This document shows, one piece after another, positions 5,633 through 6,336 of a stretch of DNA of 6,336 nt (position 1 is its first letter; the number at the start of each line of letters is the position of its first letter). Made by a program: the position numbers and the translations under genes. This DNA is from DASZMX01 sp035551475 (GTDB taxonomy: Bacteria; Verrucomicrobiota; Verrucomicrobiia; Limisphaerales; Palsa-1400). A model generated the notes under the pieces. The model saw only the letters and a program-made list of their open reading frames with translations. It did no database searches and was not told the origin of the DNA. The DNA is taken from NCBI GenBank assembly GCA_035551475.1, contig DASZMX010000034.1:1-6336 (forward strand). The letters are read 5' to 3'.

Positions 5633-6031
5633 TTACGTGACGTCACTTTTGGACGACGTTTGAGCCTTCGGAGCGCGCTTGGCGCGAGTTTTGGGCTTCA
5701 CTTTAGGCGCATCGCCCCACAGGCTTTCCAGATCGTATTTCTCGCGCACGTCCTGACGCATGACGTGGACGATCACGTCGAAAAAATCCAGCACCTGCCA
5801 AGCGGCGCGCAGGTCGCCATCCACGGCGCGGGCGCGAATCTGATGTTCGTCCCGCAAACGGCTGGTGATTTCGTCAATGATGGCGCGCAAGTGCGGTTCG
5901 CTGGTGCCGGAAGCGATGACAAAATAATCGGTGACGGACGAAGTTTTGCGCACGTCAAGAATAACGATATTTTCGGCTTTCTTATTGTCAGCCAGCTCGC
6001 GGCAGAGCAACGCCAGTTTTTTGGAATCCAT
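5633..6031 (-). CDS. rsfS: Ribosomal silencing factor RsfS (Iojap/YbeB family)
   Basis: The product is 132 residues. RsfS binds ribosomal protein uL14 on the 50S subunit and blocks joining with the 30S subunit, lowering translation in stationary phase or starvation. Family signatures are visible in order: an N-terminal helix (KLALLCRELADNKKAENIV), VILDVRKTSSVTDYFVIASG (23-42) with S-x-x-T-D-Y-F, then RAVDGDLRAAWQVLDFFDVIVHVM (68-91) and REKYDLESLWGDA (96-108). ATG 6031-6029 is chosen because the RsfS core begins there; the frame remains open upstream, but that part overlaps nadD in another frame. No clear Shine-Dalgarno sequence is seen. After the WGDA motif there is a 24-residue basic tail rich in Lys, Arg, Ala and Ser, not essential to the core fold. 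It follows nadD by 28 bp, the usual nadD-rsfS arrangement, so it is probably co-transcribed. Confidence 0.95.
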   Translation of the reverse strand: MDSKKLALLCRELADNKKAENIVILDVRKTSSVTDYFVIASGTSEPHLRAIIDEITSRLRDEHQIRARAVDGDLRAAWQVLDFFDVIVHVMRQDVREKYDLESLWGDAPKVKPKTRAKRAPKAQTSSKSDVT

Positions 6032-6059
6032 TTTCTGGCGGGATGTTACCGGCTGGCGC

Positions 6060-6336
6060 TCAAAGATAAAGGCGATTATTTCGGATGGCCTCCGCCACGG
6101 CGGGAGGCGTGAGGTGGGAAATGGAGGCGCCGGCTTTGACGCGGGCGCGAATTTGGGAAGAGGAAACGCCCAGCGGCCAGCCGCGCAGGGCGCGTCCGCG
6201 AAAACCGGACGGCAGCGCAGCGGGCGGTTCGCCGGGGCGCGGAATGATGAGAAATTCCACGAGGCGCGCGAGGGCGGAGGCTTCGCGCCAGAGATGAAGC
6301 TGCGCGGTTTGATCGGCGCCAATCAAGTAATGCAGG
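6060..6336 (-). CDS. nadD: Nicotinate-nucleotide adenylyltransferase NadD, C-terminal part
   Basis: The frame enters from the right edge and ends at TGA (6062-6060), giving the last 91 residues; the N-terminal half with the nucleotide-binding H-x-G-H motif lies outside the window. NadD joins ATP and nicotinate mononucleotide to make deamido-NAD in NAD biosynthesis. Visible family motifs are LHYLIGADQTAQLHLWREA (the L-I-G-x-D substrate-binding block followed by the W-R/W-H region), FLIIPRPGE, and VSSSQIRARVKAG, the S-S-[ST]-x-[IL]-R motif that contacts ATP, followed by LTPPAVAEAIRNNRLY at the C-terminus. This matches the expected C-terminal end, so the gene is complete on this side. The stop lies 28 bp before the rsfS start, indicating a nadD-rsfS operon. 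Confidence 0.93.
   Translation of the reverse strand, partial: LHYLIGADQTAQLHLWREASALARLVEFLIIPRPGEPPAALPSGFRGRALRGWPLGVSSSQIRARVKAGASISHLTPPAVAEAIRNNRLYL

Noticed and set aside
5637..5646. Perfect palindrome GTGACGTCAC near the convergent gene ends
   Set aside because: It lies within the last codons of rsfS, has no loop to form a terminator hairpin, and a 10-bp palindrome is expected by chance at this scale.

Overview
The window is GC-rich DNA, most likely from a Verrucomicrobiota bacterium of the Pedosphaera/Limisphaerales type. Three things point there: a secreted protein with Gloeo_Verruco (GloVer) tandem repeats, a bacterial CE15 glucuronoyl esterase, and a small PUR-family nucleic-acid-binding protein (DUF3276). 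This placement rests on recognised families, not on a database search.

Layout. Positions 1-328 (minus) hold the N-terminal part of a GloVer-repeat secreted protein that runs off the left edge. Positions 476-1849 (minus) hold a complete secreted CE15 esterase. A divergent intergenic region of about 113 bp (1850-1962) separates it from a plus-strand cluster of three genes: a polytopic membrane protein (1963-3132), an exported membrane-anchored protein with Ig/cupredoxin-like domains (3129-4646, 4-bp overlap with the first), and a DUF4149/TMEM205-like small membrane protein (4710-5225). A short AT-rich leader with a possible promoter precedes the PUR-family gene (5312-5602). The right edge, on the minus strand and convergent with it, is the housekeeping pair nadD (partial, off the right edge) then rsfS (5633-6031).

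The three-gene cluster is the notable part. The first protein carries two Asp/His motifs, D-x3-H-x12-H and D-x3-H-x13-H, 76 residues apart. From memory these reproduce the spacing of the CuC (Asp156/His160/His173) and CuD (Asn227/His231/His245) copper sites of PmoC in particulate methane monooxygenase. The sequence around the first site (W-H-x-T-x-x-R-D-T-x-x-T-P-x-H) also looks like PmoC/AmoC. The second protein has a PmoB-like layout: signal peptide, a mature chain predicted to begin with His, an N-terminal beta domain, two membrane helices, then periplasmic beta domains. It adds a duplicated H-x-H-P module and a Met/His-rich segment. No PmoA-like gene is visible; a TMEM205-like protein occupies the third position. 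My inference is a divergent, undescribed relative of the copper membrane monooxygenase family, or a copper-handling complex derived from it. Substrate and activity cannot be deduced from the sequence.

The remaining genes fit a polysaccharide-degrading free-living bacterium (CE15 cleaves lignin-glucuronoxylan esters) plus housekeeping functions (NAD synthesis, ribosome silencing, nucleic-acid binding). I saw no tRNA, rRNA, CRISPR array or insertion sequence.
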